DNA of 34,356 nucleotides from DAOTTI01 sp034437795 (GTDB lineage: Bacteria; Chloroflexota; UBA11872; UBA12225), in contig DAOTTI010000127.1 in the NCBI GenBank assembly GCA_034437795.1, forward strand, positions 1 through 34,356, read 5' to 3'. The position numbers were made by a program, and so were the translations under genes. Each line of letters opens with the position of its first letter. Position 1 is the first letter of the stretch. Positions 23,499-31,351 of this stretch are shown here, piece after piece. The notes under the pieces are model-generated. The model was not told the origin of the DNA and searched no databases. It saw nothing but the letters and a program-made list of their open reading frames with translations.

Positions 23499-24128
23499 TC
23501 ACACGCCGTGCAGCTGGAACAGCAGCAGGTCCCGCTCGTTGAGAAAGCTCCTCACGTTCCGTAGGAAGACCGCCAGCAGCTGCTCCGGTGCCAGCTCGGA
23601 TGTATCGATGCGGAACTTGTGCTTGAACCAGGACGCCGCGAACTCCTGGTCGAAGGCCTGCAGCACGCCTTCCACGTCCTCCGCGGCCACCACCTGGTAG
23701 CGGTGCGGCGTCGCCGCCATCCGCGCGCGGATCACCTCCGGCCGCGCCGAGAGCGCCACCAGGATCGTATCGCGGGGCGCTTCCGTCTCGACCTGCCGGT
23801 GGTAGTCGTTCGGCAGCCGGCGCCCCGGGTAATAGTAGCGCGGCCCGTAGACCGCCTCCTCGATGTGGAAGCCCACCAGAATGATGTCACGGTACTTGTG
23901 GAGCAGGTTCAGGTGGTAGTAGATCTGGAAGCGCTGGAAGCGCTCCTTGATCATCGGCGGCGCGTTCACGGCCGCCTCGCGCTCCTCGTCCGTCCGCAGC
24001 GTCCCGTCCGGAATGGTGAAGTGGTCATCCATGTGGAAGTGGAACCCATGGTCCGCTTCCCACGCCTTCAAGGCGTTCGCCAGCGTCGTCTTGCCCGCGT
24101 ATTCGCAGCCCGTAATGATCAGTCTCAC
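23499..24128 (-). CDS. P-loop kinase-like AAA-type NTP-binding protein
   Basis: A 209-residue protein starting directly with a strand and Walker A motif, MRLIITGCEYAGKTTLANAL (Lys13, Thr14), the layout of small nucleoside/adenylate kinase-like P-loop proteins. A helix AWEADHGFHFHMDDHFTIPD follows, then DIILVGFHIEEAVYGPRYYY (a Walker B-like hydrophobic strand) and a late DTILVALSARPEVIRARMAA, which looks like a lid/arginine region. The substrate is unknown. The start is GTG at 24128 with GGAGGG about 9 nt upstream. It lies 88 bp after the sugar isomerase gene on the same strand and may be co-transcribed; its target could then be a sugar (inference). Confidence 0.75.
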   Translation of the reverse strand: MRLIITGCEYAGKTTLANALKAWEADHGFHFHMDDHFTIPDGTLRTDEEREAAVNAPPMIKERFQRFQIYYHLNLLHKYRDIILVGFHIEEAVYGPRYYYPGRRLPNDYHRQVETEAPRDTILVALSARPEVIRARMAATPHRYQVVAAEDVEGVLQAFDQEFAASWFKHKFRIDTSELAPEQLLAVFLRNVRSFLNERDLLLFQLHGV

Positions 24129-24216
24129 GACTCTTGCCCTCCGCGCTCGTTTCCGCGCCCCCGGTACCCGCCATCCGAGACCGGGTAGCGTCTCTCCTCC
24201 ATCCTCCAGGCGCCGC

Positions 24217-25077
24217 CTACTGGATGCCCGCCATCCGAAACACCCGGTCCAGCGCCGCGCTCACCACCCGCAGGCGCTCGTCGTCCGATGGCAGCTCCCG
24301 CAGCTCCTTCTTGAACGGCTCCGGGGTGACCGGACCATCGTAGCCGATCGCCTGCAGCGCCCCCAGGAAGCCGGTGACGTCGATCACGCCCGTCTCCCCC
24401 GGCAGGGCCCGCACGTTGTCGATCTGCTGGTCCACCGGGATGCCGGCCGGCGCATCGTTCAGGTGCACGTACACCACCTGCTCCGCCTTGAGCGCGCGTA
24501 GCTCCTCCACCGTGGCGCCGGAGGTGTACCAGTGCCAGGAATCGAGCAGCAGCCCCACATTCGGCCCGATCTCCGCCCCCAGGCGCAGCATGTCGCCCAT
24601 GCGGTAGATGAACGGGTACTTGCGCGCCTCGCGCAGGTGCTTCGGCCCCAGGAACTCCAGTCCTAGCCGGCAGCCGTAGTCCGCCAGGATGCGTGCGATG
24701 GGCGTGAAGCGCTCCACGTGGAACCGCCAGTTCTCCTGCAGCGGGCGCTCGTCTGAGCTCGATGGAATCCAGGTCATGCACCGCGTCGCCCCGACGGCCG
24801 CCGCCGCCTCCGCCAGGCGTGGCAGCGCCTCCAGTCCTTCCCGCCACTTCTGCTCGTCCCCGCGCCAGTCCACCGGCAGGCCAAACCCCGCCGGCCGCAC
24901 GCCCGCCGCCTCAAACCACTGCCTGACCTGCGCTGCCCCCGCCTGCTCGACCAGACCCGCCACCTCGCGGGCGTTCACCTCCACCCCGCCGAAGCCATGC
25001 CGCGCGGCCATGGCGATGGCGTCACGCAGGTCCGCCGGTCGTACGCCAATCGCCCCCGGGCTCAATCCCTTGTACAT
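24217..25077 (-). CDS. Sugar phosphate isomerase/epimerase-like TIM-barrel protein
   Basis: A 286-residue xylose-isomerase-like/AP-endonuclease 2-type barrel. The metal-ligand set expected for these sugar isomerases is present: Glu141 (LGLEFLG), Asp179 (LLLDSWHWY), His205 (VYVHLND) and Glu253 (VTPEPF). Members interconvert keto- and aldo-sugars, inositols or hydroxypyruvate; the exact substrate is unknown. No signal peptide. The start has GAGGAGG about 8 nt upstream. Together with the nearby Gfo/Idh/MocA oxidoreductase it suggests inositol- or rare-sugar-type metabolism. The next gene downstream on the strand is the P-loop protein, 88 bp away; the 5' side faces a large repeat block. Confidence 0.9.
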   Translation of the reverse strand: MYKGLSPGAIGVRPADLRDAIAMAARHGFGGVEVNAREVAGLVEQAGAAQVRQWFEAAGVRPAGFGLPVDWRGDEQKWREGLEALPRLAEAAAAVGATRCMTWIPSSSDERPLQENWRFHVERFTPIARILADYGCRLGLEFLGPKHLREARKYPFIYRMGDMLRLGAEIGPNVGLLLDSWHWYTSGATVEELRALKAEQVVYVHLNDAPAGIPVDQQIDNVRALPGETGVIDVTGFLGALQAIGYDGPVTPEPFKKELRELPSDDERLRVVSAALDRVFRMAGIQ

Positions 25078-25613
25078 CGATGTGCCTCCTCGCGTCGTGG
25101 CAGGCGAACTTGTCTGTGTGTCCGGCCCGATCCGCCAGGCCGGCCTCCTCGCCGCTTCGCCGTGTGCCGGGCCAGCGTACCGGCCCAGCCACCCGAACGT
25201 CTACTGCTCACCACCACTCGGGCGTGCGCAACCGTTCCCGCTGGCGCCAGTCCACGGCCGTCGTCCCCCGCTCCGCGTGGAAGGCGGGGGAGCGCTTCAG
25301 CGTGCGGCAGACCTGAAAGCCGTCGTCCCCCGCTCCGCGTGGAAGACGGGGCGGCGCAGCCAAGCCCCACCGCCACAGCCTTGGTTCCCCTTTTCTGGCG
25401 CGCAAAGCAAGCGGCAGGGGCAAGTCGCACGGCTGTGGCCCCGGCCGAAGGGGGTGAGATCCGTCCTCCCTCCTGGCGCGGCCCCGGCCGAATGGGTGAG
25501 GTCCGCTGCGGCCGCTAATCCGGAAGTTCTGCGTGCACCGGCACGCCACTCCGCAGCCGCGGGCGGCCTGGCCACACGCCTGGCCGGCGGCGCGGGGGCC
25601 GCCGCACACTGCG
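25078..25613. other. 536-bp gene-free spacer with a composite repeat block
   Basis: The first ~180 bp contain no recognisable element. From 25259 on it is a mosaic of repeat pieces (next entry). Open frames across it are repeat translations. Confidence 0.5.
25261..25503 (+). repeat. Composite family 1 repeat with internal duplication
   Basis: GCCGTCGTCCCCCGCTCCGC followed by GTGGAAG-CGGGG occurs twice, at about 25257-25288 and 25319-25350, 62 bp apart. Then come GCCAAGCCCC, a segment of about 70 bp without match, AAGTCGCACGG and the family 1 tail GGCCCCGGCCGAAGGGGGTG (about 25438-25457). The tail is repeated in the form CGCGGCCCCGGCCGAATGGG with TGAGGTC (about 25477-25503). So the block looks like several partial units stacked and partly duplicated. 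Confidence 0.65.
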
Positions 25614-26438
25614 TCATCCCTCCGGCACCCAGACGGCGGCCGTCTCGTCCCCGTAGGCCCTGGCTCGCCGCTCCAGATACCGTATGCCCGCCCACGCGCA
25701 GATCAAGGCATCCAGCGCATCCTCGTAGCGCTTCAGGGCCGACTGCGTGGCCGCCTCGTCCACGGAAGGCAGGTGCAGCGGGATCTCTCCGATCTCGCCG
25801 CGCAGCCCTTCGAGAACCAGGCCAAACGACTGAAGCAGGCGCCGCCGCCCGAGCGACGGCGAGCCCGCCGGCCAGTACCGCCGCGCTCGGGACACCTTGT
25901 ACGGGACGCGATACGGAGCGGAGAGCAGGCGCAGCAGCGCGGGGTGCGGGTACACCTCCAGCAACCGGCCGGGCGTCCCCGGCGCCGTGGCGGCTGTCGC
26001 CAGCCGGTACCCCAGTCGTTCGAAGTCCGCGGTCAGGGCCGCCCCTACCGCCCCCGGCCGTTCTGCCGTCGGCGAGTGCACGCCGCATCCCAGCCGGCCA
26101 AAGGCCGCGCTGATCGCGTCGTCCGCTGCCCGCCGCCCTGTGACCGGCGCCGTCGCCACTGGCATGTCGACGGCGACCACCGTCACACTGCTCCCGCCCA
26201 GCAGCTTCTCACTCGCCGCCAGCAGCCACTCCGGCTGCGGCGCCGATCCGGCCACCCTTGCCGACCAGTCAACGGCGATCCCCTCCGCCAGGCGGCAGAA
26301 CGCCTCGTAGCTCGGCGCCAGCCCCAGGCACGTCCAGCGGCCATCGCGGCGCGCCACCAGCCCGACGCCACTCGGCGCTCGCTCCGTCCAGGCCGCATCG
26401 ATCCCCAGCACCGCGAGCATATCTGGCGCCGACGCCAT
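25614..26438 (-). CDS. DUF429 family protein (predicted RNase H-like fold)
   Basis: A 274-residue protein of the DUF429 family (PF04250), predicted from fold comparisons to be RNase H-like; its activity is not established. Typical blocks: an acidic first strand VLGIDAAWTERAPSGVGLV, VVAVDMPVA in the middle, RLLEVYPHPALLRLL, and the closing KRYEDALDALICAWAGIRYL with GDETAAVWVPEG. ATG 26438 is preferred because GGGGGAA lies about 9 nt upstream; ATG 26456 is an in-frame alternative without a site. No operon partner: upstream is the divergent sugar ABC operon, downstream the composite repeat. Confidence 0.87.
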   Translation of the reverse strand: MASAPDMLAVLGIDAAWTERAPSGVGLVARRDGRWTCLGLAPSYEAFCRLAEGIAVDWSARVAGSAPQPEWLLAASEKLLGGSSVTVVAVDMPVATAPVTGRRAADDAISAAFGRLGCGVHSPTAERPGAVGAALTADFERLGYRLATAATAPGTPGRLLEVYPHPALLRLLSAPYRVPYKVSRARRYWPAGSPSLGRRRLLQSFGLVLEGLRGEIGEIPLHLPSVDEAATQSALKRYEDALDALICAWAGIRYLERRARAYGDETAAVWVPEG

Positions 26439-26851
26439 CGTCCATCGTTCCCCCATTCTTGTTACTGGTGATGCTTCTATTGATGTGTTCGTGATTCGTT
26501 CGGCTGCCGGCTCCACGGGAGCGCCTGCTTCAGGCGGTCCGGCGCGGTGGAGCCGAACCGTGTCAGCGGCTGGCGAGCGCTCCCCGCGCGTGGCGCCACT
26601 CCCACCGGGATAATCTCGCCCTTTTCATCTGCTTGATCTGTGGCATTGGACTTGCAGAGATTAGCGGTGGCGTCACAATCCAATCCATTGTCTCCTGAGT
26701 GTTCTGTACTGGTGTTCCGAAGACCTGAGGTTCCGGCGCGCGCTATGTTCGGAACGGCTGAGTACCGTCATCTGGTTGGCCGGCGCGTCGGGCTGCGCGT
26801 CCACGCTAGAGGCGTTAGTCGCGCGGCGATGATCATCGGCTGGAGGACGTG
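26439..26851. other. 413-bp regulatory gap between divergent DUF429 and sugar ABC operon
   Basis: AT-richer than its surroundings (for instance 26455-26500 and 26612-26700), as expected for promoter DNA. It contains an 8-bp inverted repeat GTTCCGAA (26714-26721)/TTCGGAAC (26748-26755), spaced 26 bp, about 100 bp before the start of the binding-protein gene; it is a candidate operator for the ABC operon. Clear -35/-10 pairs were not found. No repeat-family copy. Confidence 0.4.
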
Positions 26852-28231
26852 ATGGATACGCCATTGACACGGCGACGGGTGTTCCTCGGCCCGCTCGAAT
26901 TGGGGAGCACAGCGCTCCTTGCCTCCCTGGCGATGAGCTGCGCGCCAGCCGGCGCATCACCGGGCGAGAAGAAGCCATTGCTGGAGATGTGGGCCTTCAG
27001 CCGCACGCGGACGGCCTGGCAGGAGCGGGCCTTCAAACAGTACTACAGCCAGGGCGACGGTCGCGGCACGCCCATCCGCTATGGTGGGCGCTTCGACATC
27101 AACTTCCTAGTCCTGCCTTACGCCCAGATGCACGACAAGATGATGATCACCACCCAGGCGGGGCAGGGCGGGCCCGATATCGTCGACATCGAGATCAGCC
27201 GCTACTCACAGTTCATTAAAGGCGGCGTTGTCGGGTTCATCCCCCTCAACCAGTACCTGAAGGACTTCGGAGGCGAGGACGCCCTGTTCAAGGGCTCCGC
27301 CACCGATCCCTGGAGCTGGCGGGACGAGATCCACGGCCTAGGCAACGAGCTCAATGCCTGCGCCATGGCTTATCGTTGGGACCTCTTCGAGCAGTACGGG
27401 ATCCGCACGCCGATCAGGACCTACGAGGAGATGGCCGAGGCCGGCAAGAAGCTGCAACGCGACACCGGTGGCCGGGTGTTCATCATCGACTTCCCCATCG
27501 ATGGCTGGGGATACTGGTGGATGATGACCCTGCAGCAGGGCGGCGGGTTCTTCGACGTGGAGGGCCGGCCCAAGTGGCACGAGCCCAGCGGCGTGCGCAC
27601 GATGCGGTTCATCCAGGAGGCCCTGTATGGGCCCAATAAGGACGGGCGTGACGCCTGGGCCATGGTGCCCCCTGCCGGGCCCAGCCGCAACGCGGCCTTT
27701 ATCAACGGCGAGATCCTTACCATCCTCGGCCCGTCCTGGAACATCTCCGGCTTTCCCCGCCAGAACCTCAAGCAGACGGACGGCAAGTGGATGGTGCAGC
27801 CCATGCCGGTCTGGGCCGGGGTGCCGAGCGCCCCCACCGCCACCTGGGGCGGGACCGGCGTCTGTGTCCCCCGTACGGCCCGCCATCGCGACTGGGCCAT
27901 TGAGTTCGTGCTCTGGGAGCACTTCACGCCCGACGCCGTGATCGAAGACTTCCGCGAGCGCCAGGTCTGGCCCACCTTGAAGAAGGCTTGGGGCAAGGAG
28001 GAGCTCACCGCACCCATCCCCTGGTTCAACAACCAGAGGGTGGGGGATGTCATCAATGAGGTGGCCGATAAGATCCCTAAGTGGTTCAACTCTCCCTTCT
28101 GGCCCGAAGGGACCGATGCCTTCACCCGCGTGGGCCTCGTCCCTGCTTTGCAGGGCAAGCGCGATCCCGCCCAGGCCCTGCTGGAGGCCAAGGCCGAGGC
28201 CGAACGCATCATCGCCTTCGAATCCGCCTGA
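26852..28231 (+). CDS. ABC transporter solute-binding lipoprotein (carbohydrate type)
   Basis: A 459-residue binding protein that delivers solute to the permeases encoded just downstream. The leader has a twin-arginine motif TRRRVFLG, a hydrophobic stretch and the lipobox LAMSC, placing lipidation at Cys30. The mature part shows family 1 features: KMMITTQAGQGGPDIVDIEI, NELNACAMAYRWDLFEQYGI, TYEEMAEAGKKL and AFINGEILTILGPSWN, then VCVPRTARHRDWAIEFVLWE. GGAGG lies 7 nt before ATG 26852; an adjacent GTG at 26849 is too close to it. It is the first gene of an operon with the two permease genes at 28361 and 29483; ligand is most likely a sugar or oligosaccharide. Confidence 0.92.
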   Translation: MDTPLTRRRVFLGPLELGSTALLASLAMSCAPAGASPGEKKPLLEMWAFSRTRTAWQERAFKQYYSQGDGRGTPIRYGGRFDINFLVLPYAQMHDKMMITTQAGQGGPDIVDIEISRYSQFIKGGVVGFIPLNQYLKDFGGEDALFKGSATDPWSWRDEIHGLGNELNACAMAYRWDLFEQYGIRTPIRTYEEMAEAGKKLQRDTGGRVFIIDFPIDGWGYWWMMTLQQGGGFFDVEGRPKWHEPSGVRTMRFIQEALYGPNKDGRDAWAMVPPAGPSRNAAFINGEILTILGPSWNISGFPRQNLKQTDGKWMVQPMPVWAGVPSAPTATWGGTGVCVPRTARHRDWAIEFVLWEHFTPDAVIEDFRERQVWPTLKKAWGKEELTAPIPWFNNQRVGDVINEVADKIPKWFNSPFWPEGTDAFTRVGLVPALQGKRDPAQALLEAKAEAERIIAFESA

Positions 28232-28360
28232 CGCCACCACCGCAGCGAACTCGACCATCGCAGACGCCACGACACCACGCGACACATGGCATCAGTCCCG
28301 ACTGAGCGCCTCCGCACTGAGGCTGCATGAGTTGGGAGATGTGCCAGGAAAGGAGTGAGC

Positions 28361-29413
28361 ATGGCCGTCGCCACCACCCGGGCCCAGTCGCAGCCGGCGC
28401 GCGCCGGCTGGTGGACGCGTCATCAGCGGCGCGTGATCCCGTACCTCTATATCGCTCCCTTCTTCATCTTGTTCCTCGTCTTCGGCGTCTTCCCCATCGT
28501 TTTCAGCCTCTACATCAGCCTGCTGAAGGGGCTCGGCCTCGGCCCAAAGACGTTCTACGGTCTCGGCAACTACGCCTACCTGTTCCAGGATCCCCGCTAC
28601 CTGCGCGCCCTCTGGAACACCGTCTACTTCACGCTGGCCAGCATCTTCGTCCTCTCTCCCCTCGCCCTGCTTCTGGCGGTAGCCCTTCAATCGACCTTCG
28701 TTACCGCTCGCCTGCGCGGCTTCTACCGACTGGTCTTCTTCCTGCCCGTCGTCACCTCAGCCGTCATCATCAGCATCATCTTCGCCCGCGTGTTCGACCA
28801 GCGCTATGGCCTGCTGAACCAGTTCCTGGCCGGCTTAGAGCAATCCCTGGCCGGCGCTGGTCTTGCCGGCGTGACCCTGCAGCATGATTGGCTGCGGGAT
28901 CGGGCCCTGGTGCTCGGGTTTGGCTGGCTGGCGCCGGTCCTGAGCCTGCCGGTCATCGGTGACGTGATCAAGGCCGGCACCGTCGTGTGGTCGGCCCTGT
29001 TCCTGATGAACATCTGGAATTTCATCGGCATCAACGCCCTCTACTGGACCGCCGGCCTCAACAGCATCGACCAGGAGCTCTATGAGGCCGCGGCCATCGA
29101 CGGCGCCAGCGCCCTGCAGCGCTTCTGGCACGTCACTCTGCCTCTGCTGCGGCCGATGACGCTCTTCATCATCATCCAGGCCATTGCCGGCTCCTTCGCC
29201 GTCTTCGCGCAGCCCTTCCTGCTCACCGGCGGTGGCCCGGCCGACGCGACCTTGACCTTGAGCCTCTACCTCTACCAGCAGGGCTTTAGCGTCGGCAATT
29301 TCGGCTATGCCAATGCCATCGGCTACTCGATGGCCCTGATTACGCTCGTACTCTCCCTGCTCAACCTCTGGCTCTTCCGCGAGCAAGAGGAGCGCCAGAT
29401 CAGGCCGGTCTGA
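28361..29413 (+). CDS. ABC sugar transporter permease (MalF-like, first subunit)
   Basis: A 350-residue inner-membrane permease. Hydrophobic spans begin at IPYLYIAPFFILFLVFGVFP (~26-45), then ALWNTVYFTLASIFVLSPLA, LVFFLPVVTSAVIISIIFAR, and three more C-terminal spans. The EAA loop that docks the ATPase is YEAAAIDGASALQRFWHVTL (241-260). Between about residues 150 and 205 there is an extra soluble segment (GLLNQFLAGLE...DRALVLGFGW), longer than in many relatives. ATG 28361 follows GGAG by 5 nt; a GTG at 28355 is also in frame. It lies 129 bp after the binding-protein gene and 69 bp before the second permease. Confidence 0.93.
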   Translation: MAVATTRAQSQPARAGWWTRHQRRVIPYLYIAPFFILFLVFGVFPIVFSLYISLLKGLGLGPKTFYGLGNYAYLFQDPRYLRALWNTVYFTLASIFVLSPLALLLAVALQSTFVTARLRGFYRLVFFLPVVTSAVIISIIFARVFDQRYGLLNQFLAGLEQSLAGAGLAGVTLQHDWLRDRALVLGFGWLAPVLSLPVIGDVIKAGTVVWSALFLMNIWNFIGINALYWTAGLNSIDQELYEAAAIDGASALQRFWHVTLPLLRPMTLFIIIQAIAGSFAVFAQPFLLTGGGPADATLTLSLYLYQQGFSVGNFGYANAIGYSMALITLVLSLLNLWLFREQEERQIRPV

Positions 29414-29446
29414 GCCGGCCGCGCCCCAGCGCAACCGGACCATTGC

Positions 29447-29469
29447 ACTGAGTTGGACTGAGTTGGACT
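29447..29469 (+). repeat. 10-bp tandem repeat in permease intergenic gap
   Basis: ACTGAGTTGG occurs twice in direct tandem (29447-29456, 29457-29466) followed by ACT. It lies immediately before the ribosome-binding site of the second permease gene. Confidence 0.7.
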
Positions 29470-29482
29470 AACAAGGAGCCCA

Positions 29483-30484
29483 ATGGCAAGGCGCCTGCCA
29501 CGCCCGGCCAAGCACGCCGCGATGGCGGCAGGCAGCCCCGCAGAGCTGAACGCACAAGGAGACCCACGCATGGCAAGCGGCACCGCCATTCAGGAACGGC
29601 CCGTGGCCAGCCCAGCCGCCGTGCAGCGGACCCAGCCGCTGCGCCGCGGCCTGCGCCCTGGGCGGGCCATCGCTTTTGTGCTGGTCAACCTGGTCCTGGC
29701 CCTGCTCGTGGCGGCGACGCTGATCCCGTACCTCTTCATGTGGACCAGCTCCTTCAAAGAGAACTCGGAGATCTTCACGACCCCAATCGTCTGGTGGCCG
29801 GCAAACCCCACGCTGAAGAACGTCCAAGACCTCTTCACCATCTTCCCTAACGCCTGGCGCTGGTACATCAACACCGCCGCGGTCGCCGTGGTCCGCACCG
29901 CCCTGGGCGTCTTCCTGGCGTCCTTAGCGGGCTTCGCCTTCGCCAAGTATCAGTTCCGCTTTAAGAACCCGCTCTTCGTCCTGATGCTGGCCACCTCCCT
30001 CATCCCCTTCTGGGTGACGGTCGTGCCGCAGTTCATCCAGATGGTCTGGTTCGGCTGGTTCAACACGTATCTGGCAGTGATTGTCCCTCACGCCGTCGGC
30101 GCCTTCCAGATCTTCTGGATGCGCCAGTACAGCATGACGGTTCCCGATGAGCTGCTGGACGCCGCCCGCATCGACGGCGCTTCCGAATGGCAGATCTTCC
30201 GCCACGTGGCCACTCCCCTGCTGATGCCGGGCATGGCCGTGATCGCCATTCTCGGGTTCACCGCCGCCTGGAATGACTTCTTCTGGCCCCTGCTCGTCCT
30301 GACCGACTCGTCGCTGTGGCTGGTCAACGTGGCGGTGGCGGCCCTGGTCGGACCGTACGACTTCCAGTACGGCATCCTGCTCTCGGCGGCCACGCTGGGC
30401 TCCATCCCCGTCATCCTCGTCTTCCTGATCTTCCAGCGCCGCCTCATTACCGGCATCGCCTCCGGCGCCTTCAAGGGCATCTAA
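29483..30484 (+). CDS. ABC sugar transporter permease (MalG-like, second subunit)
   Basis: A 333-residue permease (304 if started at the second ATG, 29570). Spans include AIAFVLVNLVLALLVAATLI (~62-81), WYINTAAVAVVRTALGVFLA, LFVLMLATSLIPFWVTVVPQ and three more. The EAA-type loop is LLDAARIDGASEWQIFRHVA (224-243). It pairs with the upstream permease to form the translocation channel. Both possible starts have their own AAGGAG: one before ATG 29483 and one before ATG 29570; the conserved part begins after both. The residues between them are Ala/Arg-rich and look disordered. No ATPase gene follows; a shared ATPase encoded elsewhere is likely, as is common for such sugar importers. Confidence 0.92.
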   Translation: MARRLPRPAKHAAMAAGSPAELNAQGDPRMASGTAIQERPVASPAAVQRTQPLRRGLRPGRAIAFVLVNLVLALLVAATLIPYLFMWTSSFKENSEIFTTPIVWWPANPTLKNVQDLFTIFPNAWRWYINTAAVAVVRTALGVFLASLAGFAFAKYQFRFKNPLFVLMLATSLIPFWVTVVPQFIQMVWFGWFNTYLAVIVPHAVGAFQIFWMRQYSMTVPDELLDAARIDGASEWQIFRHVATPLLMPGMAVIAILGFTAAWNDFFWPLLVLTDSSLWLVNVAVAALVGPYDFQYGILLSAATLGSIPVILVFLIFQRRLITGIASGAFKGI

Positions 30485-30530
30485 CCTGGACCCTTCACGT
30501 GCGGAGCCTTCACCGCCGCCCGCTTCGCGG

Positions 30531-30588
30531 CCCCCCGCTCTCTCAAAAGAAGAGGCAACTCCTTGTTGATTGTGGAGAATTCAGGCTG
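30531..30588 (-). repeat. Diverged interspersed repeat, family 2
   Basis: Read on the minus strand: TCAGCCTGAATTCTCCACAA, then AACAAGGAGTTGCCTCTTCT and TTTGAGAGAGCGGGG. This keeps the order AGCCTG, TTCTCCA, GGAGTT-CCTCT, GAGAG-GCG of the copy at 32316-32380 but with many substitutions, so it is an old copy. It lies just after the permease operon. Confidence 0.45.
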
Positions 30589-30709
30589 AGCTCTATCGTC
30601 GTGGCCCTCCTAAGCCGTTCCAGACGCTGCCGCGTCGGAGCGTCTGCGCATGCTGTAGGGATCGAAGCTCAAGCGACCCTCTTGACAGGGATCCCTCAGC
30701 CGGTGCATT

Positions 30710-31003
30710 ATGGAACAGATGTTCAATCACGAGCTGATCTCCCCCGCGCCCTGGCGCCGCATCGTCCGGTACGACGCCAGCGGCAATGCGCTCGATTGGG
30801 TCGACGTTGGCCAGTGCCTGCGCTGCGGCCGTGGCGTCGACCGCGACGTGCCTGCGGAGTACCGGCTGATTGCCGGCCGGCTCTTCTGCCGCGCCTGCGC
30901 CGCGCTCATTGAAGCCCACCGCGCGGTGGGAGCCACGGTCTCCGGCCCGCCGGCTGGGGCCGCGCGCCGGCGGGCCCACCGCGCCCGCCGGGACCGCCCC
31001 TGA
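30710..31003 (+). CDS. Small zinc-ribbon-like protein (97 aa)
   Basis: I do not recognise a family. A central pair of cysteine motifs, QCLRCGRGVDRDVP and LFCRACAAL, 25 residues apart, forms a probable four-cysteine zinc ribbon. The N-terminal part (PAPWRRIVRYDASGNALDWV) is a short strand-rich lead-in; the C-terminal 25 residues are Arg/Ala-rich and basic, which could bind nucleic acid. ATG 30710 has no clear ribosome-binding site. It lies 21 bp before another small gene whose N-terminal part has a similar PW-IV-Y pattern, so they may be translated together. Confidence 0.55.
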   Translation: MEQMFNHELISPAPWRRIVRYDASGNALDWVDVGQCLRCGRGVDRDVPAEYRLIAGRLFCRACAALIEAHRAVGATVSGPPAGAARRRAHRARRDRP

Positions 31004-31024
31004 TCTGATCGCGAGGTGCGCCTA

Positions 31025-31330
31025 ATGTCTCTTGCCCGTCCTGCCGACACGATGGTCATGCCTTCTTCGCCCGCCCACGCCACTGGTGCGCCCGAGACGC
31101 CCTTCACGGGCGCGCCGGGCGCGGCGTCGCCCTGGCAGATTGTGGAGTATGGCGCCGAACGCGCCGGTGATGCCGATGCTGCCCCTGAACAGGAGCGCCT
31201 GCCCCGCTTCGCCGTCTTCTACCAGCGAAGGCACGTGGTCTGGGGCCTGCGCGATCGGGCAGCCGCCGTCCGCTGGCTGCACCGCCTGGCCCGGTCCCCC
31301 TTACCGCTGGAGCCCGCGCGGCGCGCTTAA
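31025..31330 (+). CDS. Small hypothetical protein (101 aa)
   Basis: No family recognised. The first ~45 residues are Pro/Ala/Thr-rich and probably disordered. A compact part follows: PWQIVEYGAERAG, then LPRFAVFYQRRHVVWGLRDR and AAAVRWLHRLARSPLPLEPA, giving strand-strand-helix. PWQIVEYGAERAG resembles PWRRIVRYDASGN in the preceding gene. ATG 31025 is preceded by GAGGTG about 7 nt upstream; an in-frame GTG lies at 31016. It faces the convergent alpha/beta hydrolase gene across 21 bp. Confidence 0.5.
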   Translation: MSLARPADTMVMPSSPAHATGAPETPFTGAPGAASPWQIVEYGAERAGDADAAPEQERLPRFAVFYQRRHVVWGLRDRAAAVRWLHRLARSPLPLEPARRA

Positions 31331-31351
31331 AACGAGTTCAACGTCTGAGCT

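Noticed and set aside
30515..30545. Terminator after the ABC operon
   Set aside because: The GCCGCCCGCTTCGCGGCC run can fold only partly and no T-run follows; better explained as the edge of a diverged repeat.
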